A stretch of 64,000 bases of DNA. It comes from Anastrepha obliqua. Taxonomy: Eukaryota > Arthropoda > Insecta > Diptera > Tephritidae. How positions within the stretch are numbered: position 1 is the stretch's first letter; every line of letters begins with the position of its first letter. Shown piece by piece: positions 11,936-23,233 of the stretch. The notes under the pieces are model-generated. The model was not told where the DNA came from, ran no database searches, and saw nothing but the letters and a program-made list of their open reading frames with translations. A program made the position numbers and the translations under genes. The stretch spans positions 30,158,501-30,222,500 of the forward strand of contig NC_072896.1 of NCBI RefSeq assembly GCF_027943255.1. Reading direction: 5' to 3'.

Positions 11936-12957
11936 AGCTGGTCAATATTTTGGACAGCAAGCAACTGTTAATCATTACTAAGTATCCTCAATGCTTCACT
12001 TTTGGTATGTTTAGGTACTAAGCGACAGCAAATCTGCGCTCAGGGCCTTAGATAGCTCTCCAACCACTTGAGGGGTAGTTGAGTCCTGTTGCTAACATGG
12101 GTCTCGGGACACGTGTTTTTTTTTCCATGCTCTCTACGCGCTTACTGCGTTTCGAGTAGTTTATTATTTCAATTAATTTGTATTTTAGTGCAAATATTTT
12201 TATACATATGTGCAGTTTGACATTCAGATAGGTTGCAAATATTTTCGATTACATATTTTATAGTTTAACAAAGCCAACTGAAACAAAATGCCTGGGATTG
12301 GATACAAGCAGTTTATTAGTTATTCTACTATATTACTATTATGATAAAGTCATGAGGTAGGAATGTTTGAAGTATTGAAGTTTTTTAAATTATCGATAAT
12401 TTTTTTGATAAAATCATTAAATGATGTTATCAAACTAGGATACTTTGAAATTTGTTTAATATTAAATGCTGGAATATCATCGTTTTGTGTCTCTGTCGTG
12501 CACTGTGAAAGCGTGGGCAGTCGTGCAAAAGATGATGCATACTCTGCACAGTGAGCTGGTCACACGGGCATTAGTCTTCGTCAATGACCTTGAATCGCTT
12601 TAAGTATGCCTTATTGTAACCATGGCCAGTAAAGAGTTGTGTCAATTCGAATGATATCCCAAAGAGTTGTCGGTATAGTTGCGTATCTTCAAGAATTGGG
12701 AAGAAAGTCTTCGTAATGGAGCCATTGCGAGCGAAATGCAGTGTATACTCGATCAACTCCTTGATTTGCAGCTTCTTTTGCCTGCTCATCTGCGCGCTCG
12801 TTTCCTTCAATTTCGATGTGTGATTTGACCCGGTAAGAGCTAATTTTGTGTCCCTGGCGAAAAAGGTGGAGGTGCTGATGAATTGATGCTATTAAGGGAT
12901 TGGGATTGCTCCGATTTTGGATCACTTCCAAACAAGAGCGACTGTCGCTATATACTA

Positions 12958-14249
12958 CTTTGGGCAAAAAGTAAGGTGAATTTGGTTGTAAAATGAAAAA
13001 TCTTTATTTATTCTTGTAAATCAATTTCATCCCCTTCAAAATAATCCCCTCTCGATGAAATACACTTATGCAAACGATTTTTCCAATCTCCGAAATATGC
13101 CAAATAGTCCATTTCCGGTATAGCCATCAGCACCTTCTTCGATTCAGCTTTTATCTCCTCAATCGACTCGAAACGCGTTCCCCGGAGTGGTCTCTTGAGT
13201 TTTGGGAATAGCCAGAAGTCACACGAAGCCAAATCAGGCGAATACGGTGGTTGCGGAACGATATGCGTGGAATTTTTGGCGAAATGGTCACGAAGAACGA
13301 GTGCAGTGTGAGACGGTGCATTATCGTTATGCAAAAACCAAGAGTTGTTGGCCCATAATTCTGGTCTTTTTAGACGAATTGCTTCACGTAAACGAAGCAT
13401 AGCTCTCAAATAATAGTCCTTATTAACAGTTTGGCCAAGTGAAAGGAATTCATAGCGCAGCACACCACGAAAATCGAGAAAAACTGTCATCATGACCTTT
13501 ATTTTTGAACGACTTTGACGTGCTCTTTTCGGTCTGGCCTCGCCTTTAGCACGATATTCGCTTGATTGGACGGTTGTTTCAGGGTCGTTAGCATAAATCC
13601 AGGTCTCATCTCCCGTAATGATGCATTTGAGCTTGTCCTGATAGTCTGAAAGCATTGTTTCACACACATCAACGCGACGACTTTTTTCCAAGAAATTGAG
13701 AGTTTTCGGTACCAAACGAGATTTGACTTTTCGTAGGCCCAAATGGTCTTTCAAAATGGTTTTCACAGATCCTTCTGATATTCCGATCATATCAGTAAGG
13801 TCTTTAACAGTCAACCGACGATTTTTGAGCACTAACTCCTTCACTTTATTGACGTGTTGGTCATCTGTTGACGTCGATAGTCGTCCGGAGCATTCCAAGT
13901 CATCAACACGTTCTCGACCCTCTTTGAAGTCTTTGTACCACTTATAAACATTTTTCTGCGACATGGTCGAATCACCAAATGCTTTCTGCAACATGCTTAT
14001 CGTTACCGCAGCCGAAATTTCATTCCGCAAACAAAATTTGATGGCACTTCTCTGCTCAATCAAATCAGACATTGTAAAAATCGAAAAATGCACTCTTGGT
14101 CGTTTGGTAAACACAAGCGTAAATATATTCACATGAAAGTTTGCCCAGATGTTATTAACAGTGCTGCCAACTCATGAAAAAAATAACTAGAGCGAAATTT
14201 TAATCCTGCGGAGTTAGACAAATAAATTCCCCTTACTTTTTGCCCACAG
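12958..14249 (-). mobile_element. Complete mariner transposon
   Basis: 1292 bp with imperfect terminal repeats: CTTTGGGCAAAAAGTAAGG at the left and CTGTGGGCAAAAAGTAAGG (reverse complement) at the right, flanked by TA at 12956-12957 and 14250-14251. The rebuilt target ATACTAGTAT is a perfect palindrome. It carries an uninterrupted transposase gene and is the least decayed DNA transposon in the window. Confidence 0.93.
13008..14072 (-). CDS. Mariner transposase, intact ORF (354 aa)
   Basis: Cuts and pastes the flanking transposon at TA sites. I start it at the internal Met of MSDLIEQRSAIKF, because 354 residues is the usual mariner length; the open frame extends 20 codons further up. Residues 1-110 form the two helix-turn-helix motifs (NVYKWYKDFKEG, GISEGSVKTIL). 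The linker motif is RLVPKTLN rather than the more usual WVPH. Catalytic residues are D155 (ITGDETWIY), D250 (HNDNAPSHT) and D285 (LASCDFWLFP), with exactly 34 residues between the last two. No stop or frameshift is present, so the protein could be functional; end divergence could still limit mobility. Confidence 0.93.
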   Translation of the reverse strand: MSDLIEQRSAIKFCLRNEISAAVTISMLQKAFGDSTMSQKNVYKWYKDFKEGRERVDDLECSGRLSTSTDDQHVNKVKELVLKNRRLTVKDLTDMIGISEGSVKTILKDHLGLRKVKSRLVPKTLNFLEKSRRVDVCETMLSDYQDKLKCIITGDETWIYANDPETTVQSSEYRAKGEARPKRARQSRSKIKVMMTVFLDFRGVLRYEFLSLGQTVNKDYYLRAMLRLREAIRLKRPELWANNSWFLHNDNAPSHTALVLRDHFAKNSTHIVPQPPYSPDLASCDFWLFPKLKRPLRGTRFESIEEIKAESKKVLMAIPEMDYLAYFGDWKNRLHKCISSRGDYFEGDEIDLQE

Positions 14250-14329
14250 TAGTATGACTAGTTTTTCCGTTTTCAATTCTTTCTGAGCCCACTTCAGTGC
14301 AGCGTCAATTGCTAGAGCTTCAGCCCTTG

Positions 14330-14580
14330 AAAAAGGTAGGCTTCGCAGAGAGTACACTCTGCCCAGCATGTGGAGAGGAGAATGAGGCGGCTGACCACTT
14401 TCTGTGCGTCTACCCCGCCTTCGCTCGAATCAGGCTTAACGTCTTTGGCACTGATGTATTAAGAAGCGAAGACCTTGGCTCCTTTGCACCACAAGATCTA
14501 CACAGATTCCTTCGAAGGTCGGGTAGATTTAAAGAAAATTACAAAAGGAACCCGAGTGCAGTGCAATGGACTTAATGTTG
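14330..14580 (+). pseudogene. LINE 3' protein end (zinc-knuckle)
   Basis: + strand reads STLCPACGEENEAADHFLC followed by PAFARIRLNVFG and LHRFLRRSGRF then a stop. C..C...H...C with R..L..RSGR is the C-terminus of I/R1-type LINE proteins. 5'-truncated, in opposite orientation to the LINE beside it. Confidence 0.75.
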
Positions 14581-15970
14581 TCTGAGTGCTGTACTTGCTA
14601 GTTTGTCTCCACAAAAAAACAAAAAGTGTGTTTTTGTGGCGCGCTGTTCTGCCCAGAGCTTTTACCTTTAGGCATCGTTAAAAATATCTTTTTTCTAATA
14701 ACAATTGCAATACATAAATAAAGTTGCATACTTACCGGCGCTTTAGCCCACTAATCACTTCAAATGCACAAGAAAACACATTATTGAGTTTTTTTTTTCT
14801 TTTAAATATGTATGTATGCATATTTATATATATCTTTTTATTATTTTGTATTAGAAGTATGTACTCGTATGTATGTATCTTGTGGTATGTACTAGCATAT
14901 AATTTATAATTATTATTTATATTTCAATGTACACATTTATGCATGTTTGGTATAGGTATTTAAACTTATGGCTATTTCATTAATCTTTATGTAAAATCTA
15001 GGTATATAAAGCCTTGCATATTTATAGGCGCACAGACAGGTCAAAATACTAAATCATTTAGATTTTATGAACTCCAAAAACATGTCAATATAGAAACTAC
15101 ATGAAAATGTTTGTTAGATGGAAGTTTACATATGTGTGTGTGTGTGTGTAAACATATATATCTCGTATGTATACAGAGGGCATCATACCAGGCTTAGCAA
15201 AAATTGACCAAATTCGTTTTGTGTTGTTTCTCTTTGTGAATATTTTCCTTTAGTTTTTACGTATGTATGTTTTTTGTATGTATTTGAATTTATATTAATT
15301 TGTTTGTTAAGAAATTTCTTTAACCTAACTAAATGCGTAGATTCTCTCATTCATATTTTTATTCGTACAATTTGAAAGAGTTTTTCAAGAGTTTCAAGCT
15401 TCGCTTGGTTTCTTTGTTTTGCTATTTTCACAAGCTGCTAAATTTTTCATACTTTTTTTACTTTTAAATTTTGAAGTGTTTACACTCAGAACTCATTTTG
15501 CAGATTTGTCGATTTGTTGTTTTTTTTCTTTTTATTAAAATTTAAATAATACATTTTTCTGCAGTGTTTGTTGTTAAGTAAATTCTGTTTGATTCGAGCT
15601 CATTTATTTTTTTTTTTACTATTTATTATTGCATTAAAACTTTAATTTTCAACTAAAATAAGTCATTTCGAATGCTTTGCAGGTTAGTCAGGGGGGAGCG
15701 CAACGCGATCTTTACGAAAGACGTTGCTTGATTTGCGTCGAAAAATTCCTCATAAAAAAAAAATAGAGTTAAACCAAGTCTCGACCAAAATTATAACATC
15801 AAAATCACAGTGGGACTTATTGCGAATGCCACCCATATTCTTAAATTAATTTTCAAATCTTTAAAGCAGCTTACCCTATTAGGACTCGTTAGATTTTGTT
15901 GTTGGGAAGATCGTCCTTTTGAAAATTTTGAAAAGTGCGAACCTTTACATGAGCTGGCAAGAAAGACGTT
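14581..15970. other. AT-rich, no gene recognised
   Basis: Contains a (GT)n run near 15133-15150 and many T-rich tracts; no coding signal. A short piece near 15740-15765 resembles the SINE body but is too short to call. Confidence 0.5.
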
Positions 15971-15973
15971 CGA

Positions 15974-16360
15974 TTGATGGTCGGTATTATTACAGCACAC
16001 AACCCATGGGGTCAGCATATGACCACCATTGGAGTCATTGAGGACCCAATGTGCCTATCTTGCTTGGAGGAAATGGATAGCACTGAGAACTTTCTCTGTG
16101 AGTGTGCTGCCATTGCTAAAGCAAGGCTACGAATTTTGCGTTCCGATGTCGTGAGAATGAGTAATATTCGTTCTCTAAAACTGCAGGATACTTACAGGTT
16201 TACCAAAGAACATGGAAAACTCTCATAGGACTAACTATCTCTGTCTCTGTTTCTATTCTTTCCTATCTCTTTCTCTGATACTTTACTCTTTGACTATCTA
16301 CCCTCTTTCCAGAGCTCTAAATATGCGCAATGGGCTTTTTAGCCTGAGTGTTTTAGGAGC
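15974..16360 (+). pseudogene. LINE 3' protein end and tail
   Basis: + strand reads GIITAHNPWGQHM, CLSCLEEMDSTENFLCEC, then ARLRILRSDVVR and DTYRFTKEHGKL before a stop. The 3' untranslated part has AATGGGCTTTTTAGCCTGAG, like other LINE tails of flies. Confidence 0.75.
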
Positions 16361-16371
16361 CCCCAAATCTG

Positions 16372-17590
16372 TTGGTGCTCTTTGGCTCGACCAATTCAAA
16401 ATTTCAATTTCAAAATTTCAGTTTCAACTGGCTAAAGCGGGGAATTTGCGTAAAAGCAGATGGCACAAACCCGAGCTTAAAATTAATTCTCTGTAAAGAG
16501 CTAACACCTAACACCTTTCTTAATAAGGCTAAAACAGGAAATAAGCGACTTATTGATTTTAGAGTTTTTAACAACATAGTCAATAGTATCTTCAGAAGAA
16601 AAGAAAAGCTTAAAAGAGGAGATGTGAATCCATTTTTTGAATGCCCGAACATTCCCTTCAATCCTACAGTTAATACCACATCCGATGACTTGGTTTGCTT
16701 TTTAGCCCTTTTACCCGTCACTGTAGTGCATTGTGCTGGAGGCTGCGAGGCAGTGTTTGCACCAATACTACTTGTCAACAGCAGCAGCAGCCGCGAACGA
16801 TCGAGAGTTGACATCGGCAAAAATATGAGAGGAGTTAGCGTTAACTCCCGCAGCAGAGGATGCAGCAGCAAAGTCAGCAGAGATTTTAGCAGTTACAGAA
16901 GTAACAGCGGCAACGGTGAATGAGAGAGAGGCATCATCATCAAGTAATCGCTGACTCCTATAGCAGGAAATGAAGCGGGAAGTGCAGGATAATCAGCAAG
17001 AAAATGTGTGACGTTCTGTTATCAGCAGAGAGTAAAGTTTTTTTGGTTTTGCTTCATTTCTTTTTTACTAAAATTCGTATTATGCACACAAGTGCAAGCA
17101 TTTTCGAGTAGTACTTTAATTTCAGCAGTGAGCGCACATAAGGCTGAGGCCATTTCATCGCAGCGAAAGTTAAACTACAACAACTGAAACTCAGCTTGCA
17201 TTGCGTTCGTATTGGTTATGAGTTCAATATTATCATCTCGCAACTCATTAACAATAGCAACAATGCGGCTACTCTCAACTCTGAGTGCAGCGATTTCAGG
17301 TAATGTAGACCGCAATGTTAGTTGGTCACGCATGTTAACATTATCCATACGTCCGTTATCAATTAATAATTCCTGAGATGGAGAATCAGAATTCAATATT
17401 TTTTTGGATGCGGAAACGAATTGCTCCACCTACTACTTTGAACGTGTGCTTGACTATTCAGAGTAGTCAAGCTATTCGGGCAGACAGTTGTAATAGTGCA
17501 CTTTGCACATTGAACCTTAGGCGACGATCGTTCAACTTAATGACTACACTTTATAGTATTTCAAGAAATTATAATATTGAACTAAACTAA
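16372..17590 (+). other. Unassigned ORF region (183-aa ORF at 16372-16923)
   Basis: The 183-aa ORF is Ser/Arg-rich at its end and matches no family I know; AGC repeats near 16780-16880 make open frames likely by chance. On the minus strand 17175-17429 reads an 84-aa coiled-coil-like stretch (LPEIAALRVESSRIVAIVNE), which could be part of a LINE ORF1. Neither is supported as a gene. Confidence 0.25.
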
Positions 17591-17599
17591 TTTTAGAGT

Positions 17600-18626
17600 C
17601 ACCATCTCAGTTTTATTTAGAAAATTAATTGCAAATCAGCACTGCACAAAATATTTAAGTGCACACCAAAAGTTAAAACAACTTTGATGGGTCTTTACCG
17701 ACAATCAATCAATCAATAGGACTTTATACGTACTACGTATAAGTTTTGTAGACAGAATTGCTACAGTCTTTCGCACCTTTGGTATAATATCCTATTCTGT
17801 GTCCTCGCCGCAAAAGGATTAAGGGGCAAAATATATTCAATGTACCCGCCCAATAATTTCATTTTTCATACATATATATTTTAAATTTAAATTATTTTTA
17901 TATAAATAATTGTGGTGTGCATCTAAATGTTGGACCAAACGGCAAATTGGTTTTTTATGAGAAGATTTTGAGTGGGTGCCAGTACATGGGAGTTCAGATT
18001 TATAATTTTCTTTGTGCAAGTTTTACTTTTTTGACTTGTAAGTTAAATACTTGCCGGTCTAAGAGAAAAAAATACATATTTTTTATTTTCGATAGAATTT
18101 TTTTCGTATTTTACAATAAAAAATTAAACGAAAAATTTCTTTTCCATTAAAATTTATTTTAAAAAATTTGCTTTATAATAAAAAAAAGGATTTGCTACGG
18201 TAACATAAACAACTAAATACGCATGCCGTAACAAAAACTACTTCAAATATATAGGCGGCCACTAAATCATTGAATGCGCCTTTACTAAGATTAAAAAATG
18301 AACAGTAATTCCGGGCAGCCCTAAACGATATTAGCATCGCATCCAAGGTCAGCCTTATTTGAGTTCCGCATCACAGGGATATTGAGGTAAGCCGATTGTA
18401 AAGCCGATGAGTTAACCAGAAAAGTTACTACTCTTCAACAGCTTAATGATAGAAGTACCATACCGATGGTCATGAGCAAATTATTAATTAGGAATAACAT
18501 ATTCAAGAAGCCAATAGGGCATGGAGAGATGAAGATACAGGCTAATGTGGCCGCAAGTAAATAAGAAAAAGACAAGGAAACTGCTGAGCCTTTCCAGAGA
18601 GGATATCTCGAAGGTCATGGCTTGTA
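17600..18626. other. No gene recognised
   Basis: AT-rich. The stretch at about 18068-18130 recurs near 19998-20040 and, inverted, near 20757-20790 (TATTTTACAATAAAAAA core), so it is probably part of an AT-rich repeat or MITE family. Confidence 0.4.
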
Positions 18627-19131
18627 CCCTATGTTCAAAAAGTACCGGGAAGGTGATGTTGACTGTTTTATTCGATTGCTAAGGCGTAGTGTACCATGAG
18701 TACCTTCCATCGGGCCAGACAGTCAAAAAAGAATATTATTTATCCGTTCTGAAGCGTTTGAGAGATGCTGTACGTCGCAAACGGCCGGAAATGTGGGCAA
18801 ACAATTCTTGGATTTGGCATAATTATAATGCACCATCGCACCGAGCCCAAATTGTGCTGGATTATTTGACCAAACTCCAAGTAAATACCATCGTGCAAGC
18901 ACCATATTCACCTGATATAGCCCCGTGCGACTTCTTTTTGTTTTCCAAGTTGAAGTTACCACTTCGTGGAAGGAGATTTCAGTCAATAGAGGCAATCAAA
19001 GAGAATGCGACGAAGGAGCTGAAGGCCATCCATTCGTCGGCCTACCAGGGGGGCAAATGGAAATAAATTTGCCTGAAATTTAACTTTGTTTTCTTTTATT
19101 TAAACATTCACGGTACTTTCTGATCATAGGA
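18627..19131 (+). mobile_element. Deleted mariner copy A
   Basis: Bounded by CCCTATGTTCAAAAAGTACC and, at the right, the reverse complement of TCCTATGATCAGAAAGTACC, with TA on each side. The + frame (18689-19066) retains HEYLPSGQTVKKEYYLSVL, WHNYNAPSHRA (catalytic D changed to Y) and APYSPDIAPCDFFLF, and lacks the N-terminal half. It ends early at SSAYQGGKWK. Confidence 0.87.
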
Positions 19132-19199
19132 TAAACAGGCTATTTGGTAGGCATGTCTTGAAAATACTTATAGGAGTGATAAAGATTAAACGACGAAAC

Positions 19200-19565
19200 G
19201 TCTGAACGTCTAAACATTCACGGCAGTCATAACTGGCTTCCGATCTGTCGCGGAACAAGCAATCAAAAAGGGTAACCCTCACAACACACACTGTCACAGG
19301 TTTAAGCAACCGGAGGAGAAGGAAATAATCTTCCATTTCCTCTGTGAATGCCCTGCCCTATGGTAGGAGAGAATGTCTTCCCTTAGCAAACCACTGTTCG
19401 AGAGTCTCGAACAGCTGTCTGGCTTGGAGTTCAAGAACCTAATAAGGTTCTTTAAGTGCACAGACTGGATATAGGCTTGCTATAAAATGAGCTCCAAGCA
19501 AGTTGGTATTGAGGATGTGGCAAAAAAATTATGTAGAATCGCTAGTTGGATTCTGGATGGTCCAA
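19200..19565 (+). pseudogene. 3' fragment of the RNase H LINE
   Basis: Matches the end of the copy at 37368-38387: [10 protein letters not shown], an internal stop, [18 protein letters not shown] stop, then GAGGATGTGGCAA and GCTAGTTGGATTCTGGATGG. Strongly 5'-truncated. Confidence 0.85.
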
Positions 19566-19583
19566 GTAGGTGCTTTCTCCCAT

Positions 19584-19875
19584 GAATATTGTAGCAGTTG
19601 TAGAAATGAGGAAGAGGACGATACAATTGAACACTTCCTTTGCAGTTGCCACAATTATATAAAATTAGAGCAGATTTTTTAGGTAAATATTTTTCAATTA
19701 TCTTACGGAACTGTAGATGGGATCAATGCCGCGCTTCTTAAGCGCCACAAAATGGTTTCACGAAGAAAAACAAATCAAGTTACCGTGTCGCACAGTGGTA
19801 TCTCAACGAACCTGTAAGGTCGAAGTGAGTTGGTTGTGCAGACCGGGTACCAACATAACTCAACCTAACCTAACA
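19584..19875 (+). pseudogene. LINE 3' knuckle fragment with CTAACC tail
   Basis: + strand reads EYCSSCRNEEEDDTIEHFLC then frame breaks; the 3' part ends in CTCAACCTAACCTAAC, a repeated-unit tail seen on several LINE ends here. Confidence 0.65.
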
Positions 19876-20184
19876 TACAGAAAAAATTCTGTGGAAAATA
19901 TTTGTGTTTTTTCTCTTTTTCTCTCATTTTAATTTTTTTTTCTGTTTTAAATATTATTTTGATTGAATTGAAATTTTTTTAAATAAACAAACACATATTT
20001 TTTCGATAGAATTTTTTCCGTATTTTACAATAAAAAAATACAAAAAAATTTAATTAAAAATTTTTCTTTTTTTTTAAACAATTTAAATTAAAATAAAAAA
20101 TATTAGTTCTTGCAAAATAAGGAAAAATAGATGTGTTTTTTTTTCTCTTTCACTTACTTTAATTTTTTTCAATATTTAAAAATC

Positions 20185-20622
20185 GTTTTTGTGGGTTCAA
20201 ATCCCATGTAAAGCACGGTCAGGCGGCCTCGGTAGTCTAGCGTAAGTGCACCAGCCTGCCACCCCGGAGGTTGGGTGTTCAAATCTCACGTAAAGCACGG
20301 TTCTCGCACTTTTCCAAAATTACCTACTTTCCCTGTTTCTGTTTGTACAAAAAAAAAATATTATATCTTTCTTCAAAAACGTATCCTTTCCATCCATTGT
20401 GGCAACAAGCAACAACAAAAAGAAATATACAGTTAGAAATTGCATCAGTGGCTCCAGCAAGAGAAAGCAACGACAGATGGGCATTCTCACTATTTAGGAC
20501 TGATAGTGGCAGGCTAATCACCTACCCTGCCAGACATCAGATTAACGAAACCAACGCAGGACTGAGTCTTGTCGAGGCCCTATGCTCCCGAGAGGGGTGA
20601 ATAAGGAGAAAAAAAAAAACCG
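20185..20622 (+). mobile_element. tRNA-Gly-derived SINE
   Basis: The head at 20222-20293 has an A-box-like TAGTCTAGCGTAAGTG and a B-box-like GTTCAAATCTC around CCTGCCACCCCGGAGG, which resembles the anticodon arm of tRNA-Gly(GCC). The body continues to GAGGCCCTATGCTCCCGAGA and an A tail (20611-20621). A second partial B box with the same AAAGCACGGT continuation sits just upstream (20189-20219), so the head is partly duplicated. Confidence 0.75.
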
Positions 20623-21839
20623 GAAAAAATTCTTTACAAATTATTTTTTTTCTCTCTCTCTCTTATTTTAATATTTGTTTTTGTCTATTTAAAATAAAAA
20701 AAAAATTATATTGAAAAACAATTTAATTTAAAATTAAAAAAAAAAATTATTTGTTATTGTAAAATACGGAAAAAATTCTGTGGAAAATTTGTGTGTTTTT
20801 TCTCCTACTCTTATTTTAATTTCTTTTTCATTTTAAAAATTTCTTTGTTTTATTTAAATTAAATAATAACTTATTTTTTAATTAAAAAGAAAACATTTTT
20901 CTCATTTCTTTCCAACAAATTTTTTTGAATCTAAGCTTTTTTTAAATTGTTTTTTTTTTTTTAAAGACAAAAACAAATTTGTTTGGGGTACGAGTATTAA
21001 TGAACCCCACTGTAGATATTCTACATATATAAATTATCTTTGTGAACTAAAACCATTTCTTTTTTGTCATATCTTTTTCTTCTCTAAATGTTGTTGACAT
21101 ACATAAGTATGTACATATATATATTAGAATGTCTAGCTTCTATGCCCTTATATAATACAGAAGCTATCAAAGAGAAATGTTAAGCAAAATTGAAAATTAT
21201 TATAAATTGTATATCAATTTAAATTTTCATATTTTTCCCCTATAGCAAAATATTATAACCAAATTTGTAAGTCTTAACTAAGGTTCAAATGCTTTCTCTT
21301 TTTCTAAAGAGGTATTGTCTTTTCTAAATTTGGTAATAGTTATAATAAAATTTCACTCTCAAGTTAATGAAAAAAATTTCGCCCATAAAACTTCAAGAAT
21401 GCAATTTGTCGCTTACATTACATTTAGCTTTATTACACTCAGACGGATATTTTTCACATCACTAAAAAACTGTTTCCATTTTGACTTGCAGACAGTGCAG
21501 TTGATAGGATAAAATGGGAAACAAATTTTAATACTAAGACAGCCAAAAACTAATATTTTTTCATCGAAAATAGTTCATTTCCTATACATTTATTTTTGCT
21601 AAAGTAGTTTGTAACTCAAAAAGTTTATTAATGAAATATATGCACATACATTTTTTTTTTAATTAATAGGAATTTAATGTTCACTTTTAAGGTTAAGGAT
21701 GCTTTTTGAATTTTAATATTAAAGCTTCGAATTTATTGCTCTTAAAAATTGTTCACGAGTTGCCAAAATTCAAAACTAAACTTAATTGGATGAATATAAA
21801 AACAAAAATTATTAAAAAAACACTAAACCAAAAATCTCG

Positions 21840-22706
21840 AATAAAATAGAAGTTCAAAAAAAAAAAAGAATATTAAAATAGAAATCAAAGTAAAGTGAAG
21901 GTGAAAATAAAAAGATTTATATCTTAAACGTTAAAATAAAAGTAGAAATAAATATTTAAATAAAATAAATATATTAAACATGAAATTCAAAACACCAAAA
22001 AGTCAAGATAGTAGTAAGAAGTAAGAATAAAAATATAATTAGAAACATAAAAAAGTAAAGGAAAAGGAAAAATAAAGAAAAATAATTAAATCTAAATAAA
22101 TCAAAATAAAAGTGAAAGTGAAGTCATAAACATAAATAAAAATCATAAAAAAATCAGAGCTAAAATAAAAAAATAAAAAATAATAAATTAATATAAACTA
22201 AATAAAATAAAAATAAAATAAAAGTACGTTAATAATAAAAATAAAATTTAAAATAAAATAAAATAAAAGTAAAAGTAAAAGTTAAAGAAAAAATTTAAAA
22301 TAAAAAAGTTAAAATAACAATAAAAATGGAAAAGTAAAAATAACAATAAAATTTTAAATAAAACAAAAGTAAAAGTGAAATAAATATTAAAAATTATAAT
22401 AATAATAAAACTAAAATAGATAAAAATTGAATAGGAATAAAATAAGAGCAACAGGAAGCGTAAATATTTAATTAAAAATAGAAATGTAATAAAAGTACAA
22501 ACTAAAAACATTGAACTAAAAACAAAAATAAAAATAAGAGCAAAGGGATAAGTATAAATTAAAATAAAAGCAAAAATAAAATTTGAAATATTATAAAACC
22601 AAAAAATTAAAAGTAAAAGTAAAATATAAATTAAAAAAAATGTAAAATAAAATATAAATAGAAATAGAAATAAAAGTAAAAGTAAAATAAAAATAATACA
22701 TAAATA
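21840..22706. repeat. A-rich low-complexity tract (AAATA/AAAGT units)
   Basis: About 860 bases on the + strand with almost no C and few G, built from AAAATA and AAAGTA-type units. The long open frame on the opposite strand here (Phe/Leu/Ile-rich) is an artefact of composition. It stops exactly where the mariner copy begins. Confidence 0.8.
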
Positions 22707-23233
22707 CCCTATGATCAAAAAGTACCGGGAATGTTTAATTTAAACGAATTTTTTTCTTATGTTGGTAGCACTGCAAGGCACACATCTGCCACTTTTTAGC
22801 GCCATCGGATCATTAGTGTCTACCTGGGCAGCCGGTAATGTAGGCAAACAATTTTAGGATTTTGCATGATGTAACGCGCCATCGCACCGAGCCCAGCGAG
22901 TGCTGGATTATTTGACCAAACACCAAATAAATACCATCGTGCAAGCATTCACCTGATATGGCCCCGTGCGACTTCTTTTTGTTTCCCAAGTTGAAGTTAC
23001 CACTTCGTGGATGGAGATTTCAGTCGACAGAGGCGATTAAAGAGAATGCGACGAAGGAGCTGAAGGCCATCCCCTCGTCGGCCTACCAGGGGTGCATGGA
23101 CAATTGGGTTAAACGCTGGCACGTGTGTGTTGCTTCAGATGGGTCATATTTTGAAGGAGGTAAAATAAAATTTGCCTGAAATTTAACTTTGTTTTCTTTT
23201 ATTTAAACATTCGCGGTACTTTCTGATCATAGG
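22707..23233 (+). mobile_element. Deleted mariner copy B
   Basis: Same family as 18627-19131: begins CCCTATGATCAAAAAGTACC, ends with the reverse complement of CCTATGATCAGAAAGTACCG, TA at both sides. Retains only CDFFLFPKLKLPLRGWRFQS and the C-terminal CVASDGSYFEGGKI with its stop. The internal deletion differs from copy A. Confidence 0.88.

Larger units (their letters stand above)
12480..14330 (-). pseudogene. LINE RNase H and 3' domain, split by a mariner
   Basis: Minus strand: RAEALAIDAALKWAQKELKT then EKLVIL (14330-14252), mariner, then VYSDSRSCLEVIQNRSNPNP, VKSHIEIEGNERADEQAKEA (12957-12690), and the tail LTQLFTGHGYNKAYLKRFK with CPCDQ and MHHLLHDCP (to about 12480). RNase H catalytic E and D and the NERAD helix are visible. 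Removing the mariner and one TA restores the hydrophobic strand before YSDS. Frameshifts occur in the tail. Confidence 0.85.

Noticed and set aside
15698..15765. Additional SINE copy
   Set aside because: Only about 20 bases (AAAAATTCCTCATAAAAAAA) match the SINE body, which could be chance in AT-rich DNA.
20222..20293. tRNA-Gly gene
   Set aside because: The sequence resembles tRNA-Gly but lacks a convincing acceptor stem and continues into a SINE body with an A tail.
22248..22718. 156-aa membrane-like protein on the minus strand
   Set aside because: Phe/Leu/Ile/Tyr-only reading of the A-rich low-complexity tract; an artefact of composition.
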